In this document: in pieces, positions 6,813 to 8,177 of the stretch
How the letters are laid out: each line of letters opens with the position of its first letter
How positions within the stretch are numbered: position 1 is the stretch's first letter
Source: Methanobacteriota archaeon
Lineage (GTDB): Archaea > Halobacteriota > Methanosarcinia > Methanosarcinales > Methanosarcinaceae
Direction of reading: 5' to 3'
DNA length: 8,177 bases
NCBI GenBank assembly: GCA_030837265.1
Contig: JAUPKV010000246.1
Coordinates: 1-8,177 of the forward strand
Notes under the pieces: model-generated
The model's database searches: none
What the model was told of the DNA's origin: nothing
Seen by the model: the letters and a program-made list of their open reading frames with translations, nothing else
Position numbers and translations under genes: made by a program

Positions 6813-6995
6813 TCAGTTTCTAAGGTCAGGAGGAAGCAAATTAGGAATACCCTCATCTATCGGATAATGTTCGTTACATACGGAGCAGTAGAGGGTTCCG
6901 GAAATAATCTCTTCCTCACTCTCTTCTACAATATTTAAAATAAGATCGCCCTTACATACGGGGCAGGCCAGAATATCCATAAGATTTTTTTTCAT
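6813..6995 (-). CDS. Trm112-like zinc-binding protein
   Basis: The 60-residue protein starts KKNLMDILACPVCKGDL and carries two CxxC knuckles, C11/C14 and C37/C40, followed by the conserved YPIDEGIPNLLP (44-55). This is the Trm112 (UPF0434-like) fold. In eukaryotes and archaea Trm112 binds and activates methyltransferases that modify tRNA, rRNA and release factor. All four cysteines are present, so zinc binding is expected. The ATG at 6995 has a good GGTGA 6 bases upstream, and a TATA box (TTATATAC, 7071-7064) predicts a leader of about 45 bases. It is the first gene of a two-gene unit with the membrane protein 14 bases downstream. No methyltransferase lies nearby, as is usual for a shared activator. 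Confidence 0.85.
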   Translation of the reverse strand: MKKNLMDILACPVCKGDLILNIVEESEEEIISGTLYCSVCNEHYPIDEGIPNLLPPDLRN

Positions 6996-7063
6996 TTAGA
7001 TTCACCGTCAATGTCTCCTTAAGATAAAGCAGATGAAGAACTTCCTTTTTAAGGATAGACATA

Positions 7064-7071
7064 GTATATAA
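7064..7071 (-). promoter_or_regulatory. TATA box of the Trm112 unit
   Basis: TTATATAC in gene orientation, the same octamer as in the RHH-pspA promoter, lies about 70 bases before the ATG. Initiation is expected near 7040. Confidence 0.5.
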
Positions 7072-7542
7072 CTCTGACTTTCTCCTTTCTCCTGATTTGA
7101 CCTGAACTCATTATTTTACGATATTGAATCCATAATACTATTTTAAGTAATCTATATATTCCGGATACCTTCAACGTTATCGGACAAATTTCTCATTCAT
7201 TACAGGATAAAAATACGATGCAACATTATTGATGATTATAGCAATCTTTTTTAACTTTCTTATTATAGAATATTATGTAACGGCAATAGCACCAATACGA
7301 TTGGATGCAAAAAACATTTTTTAGTAAAGATTAACCGTAGATTTAGTTTACTGGGACATGAAGAATAAACGGCGAGGTATATAATTTCCTACCTGGAATT
7401 CATGTATTTTACAATTCCTTGTGTCCCTTTCTAAATTTGGATTGATATTTAATGACAATTGGTTTTTGGACTCACCCCTCAAAACATAGGCTGCCTAATT
7501 CAATTAGTTCTTAAGGTAAAAAAGCAAAATGTGGGAAACGAA
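7072..7542. other. Divergent spacer upstream of cooS
   Basis: About 470 bases of AT-rich DNA lie between the Trm112 promoter and cooS. Visible items: a TATA-like TCTATATATT (7151-7160); a 30-codon hydrophobic frame (7232-7324) without an SD; inverted AGTAAA/TTTACT arms (7323-7328, 7347-7352); the probable cooS TATA box (7377-7385); and a palindrome (7495-7507). No RNA gene was recognised. Confidence 0.5.
7375..7394 (+). promoter_or_regulatory. Probable cooS promoter with flanking inverted repeat
   Basis: GTATATAAT (7377-7385) is a good TATA box. It is bracketed by AGGTA (7375-7379) and TACCT (7390-7394), a short inverted repeat that could bind a dimeric regulator. Initiation near 7405 would give an unusually long leader of about 135 bases before the cooS ATG. 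Confidence 0.45.
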
Positions 7543-8177
7543 ATGGAACAGCAAATAGATGATAAAAGCGCTGATTCAGACAATCAGATAATACAAAAAG
7601 CATATGAGAGAAGTAGTGACCCTGCCAGCCAGACCATGCTTCTGAAAGCTGAACAACAGGGTATAGAAACTGCCTGGGATAGATACGAAAAACAGTTGCC
7701 TCAGTGTAGTTTCGGCCAACTTGGGATTTGCTGCCGGAATTGTAATATGGGCCCCTGCAGGATAGATCCTTTCGGAGAAGGGGCCAATAAGGGGATTTGT
7801 GGAGCTACGGCAGACATCATAGTTGCAAGAAATCTCCTGAGGACGATTGCAGCAGGTGCGGCAGCTCACTCAGATCATGCCAGGGACGCCGTGCTTACTT
7901 TTAAAAAGATGAGTGATGGAAAAGCCGGAAGTTACAGGATAAAAGACGAAGCAAAGATACTATCTCTAGCTGCTGAATACGGAATCCCTACCGAGGGAAA
8001 AAGCCTTGGGAAAGTAGGATCCGAACTTGCAGATTCGCTCCTTCTTGAGTTTGGGAAGCAGGAAGGCTCTCTTCATTATATGCGGCGGGTCCCGGAGCCC
8101 AGATTAAAAATCTGGACCGAGCTTGGAATAGTTCCCAGGGGAATAGATAGGGAAATAGTCGAATGCATGCATAGGAC
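7543..8177 (+). CDS. cooS: Ni,Fe carbon monoxide dehydrogenase catalytic subunit (5' part)
   Basis: Monofunctional CODH oxidises CO with water to CO2, two protons and two electrons at a Ni-Fe-S C-cluster, usually passing electrons to a ferredoxin-like partner. The first 211 codons are present, about a third of the usual length of about 640, and the frame runs off the right edge. Visible are WDRYE (45-49) and the complete cysteine set for the intersubunit D-cluster and the B-cluster: C55, C63, C64, C67, C72 and C86 in the pattern QC..GxCCRxC..GPCRI..GICGA. Next come IAAGAAAHSDHARD (102-115), the IKDEAK and YGIPTEGK segments and ELGIVPRGIDREIVECMHRT. C-cluster ligands lie beyond the window. The ATG at 7543 is preferred; an in-frame GTG at 7531 is possible, with AGGT (7514-7517) 13 bases before it. 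The gene is divergent from the Trm112 unit. Confidence 0.95.
   Translation, partial: MEQQIDDKSADSDNQIIQKAYERSSDPASQTMLLKAEQQGIETAWDRYEKQLPQCSFGQLGICCRNCNMGPCRIDPFGEGANKGICGATADIIVARNLLRTIAAGAAAHSDHARDAVLTFKKMSDGKAGSYRIKDEAKILSLAAEYGIPTEGKSLGKVGSELADSLLLEFGKQEGSLHYMRRVPEPRLKIWTELGIVPRGIDREIVECMHR

Noticed and set aside
7232..7324. 30-residue hydrophobic frame (starts MIIAIFFNFL) upstream of cooS
   Set aside because: The TATA-like box at 7151-7160 is in reach, but there is no SD and AT-rich DNA often gives such frames. Kept only as a possibility.
7576..7869. 97-residue minus-strand frame within cooS
   Set aside because: Antisense shadow of the conserved cysteine-rich N-terminus of CooS.

Overview
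The window looks like a chromosomal segment from a methanogenic archaeon, most likely Methanosarcina or a close relative. The grounds are TATA-box promoters (the octamer TTATATAC occurs twice), GGTGA-type ribosome binding sites, T-rich terminators, long AT-rich gene-poor spacers, a DUF4013 membrane protein, a Trm112-type zinc protein, and a CooS-type Ni,Fe carbon monoxide dehydrogenase. The genus is inferred from this combination; no sequence comparison was run.

Layout. Positions 1-1160 are gene-poor, with decayed coding traces and a paired-hairpin structure. Next, on the minus strand, is a two-gene unit: a 70-residue ribbon-helix-helix (RHH) protein whose end overlaps the start of a PspA/IM30 protein by 47 bases. 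Four tandem 10-bp repeats cover its promoter. Positions 2053-2926 hold no intact gene. They contain a frameshifted, 5'-truncated minus-strand remnant of a DUF4013 gene with its own terminator, and a second short coding-like fragment. The intact DUF4013 paralogue follows on the plus strand at 2927-3538. After it come a possible micro-ORF with palindromic control sites and a lysine-rich 44-residue protein on the minus strand.

From 4189 to 6995 the minus strand carries CTP synthase (pyrG), then, transcribed ahead of it, a two-gene unit: a Trm112-like zinc protein and a membrane-anchored protein with an Ig-like N-terminal part. The 258-base gap before pyrG contains a U-rich hairpin and a separate TATA-like box, so pyrG probably has its own promoter. 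At the right edge, divergent from the Trm112 unit, cooS begins and runs off the window after 211 codons.

How the parts relate. PspA proteins act at the cytoplasmic face of stressed membranes. An overlapping RHH gene whose promoter is covered by helically phased repeats suggests a self-repressing membrane-stress unit. The nearby DUF4013 pair is also membrane-related, but a functional link is only a guess. pyrG, the Trm112-like gene and cooS are metabolic or translation-related genes with no obvious joint role. The strongest candidates for something undescribed are the RHH-PspA module with its operator and the inverted DUF4013 duplication. The cooS product also lacks half of the histidine track known from the Carboxydothermus enzyme.
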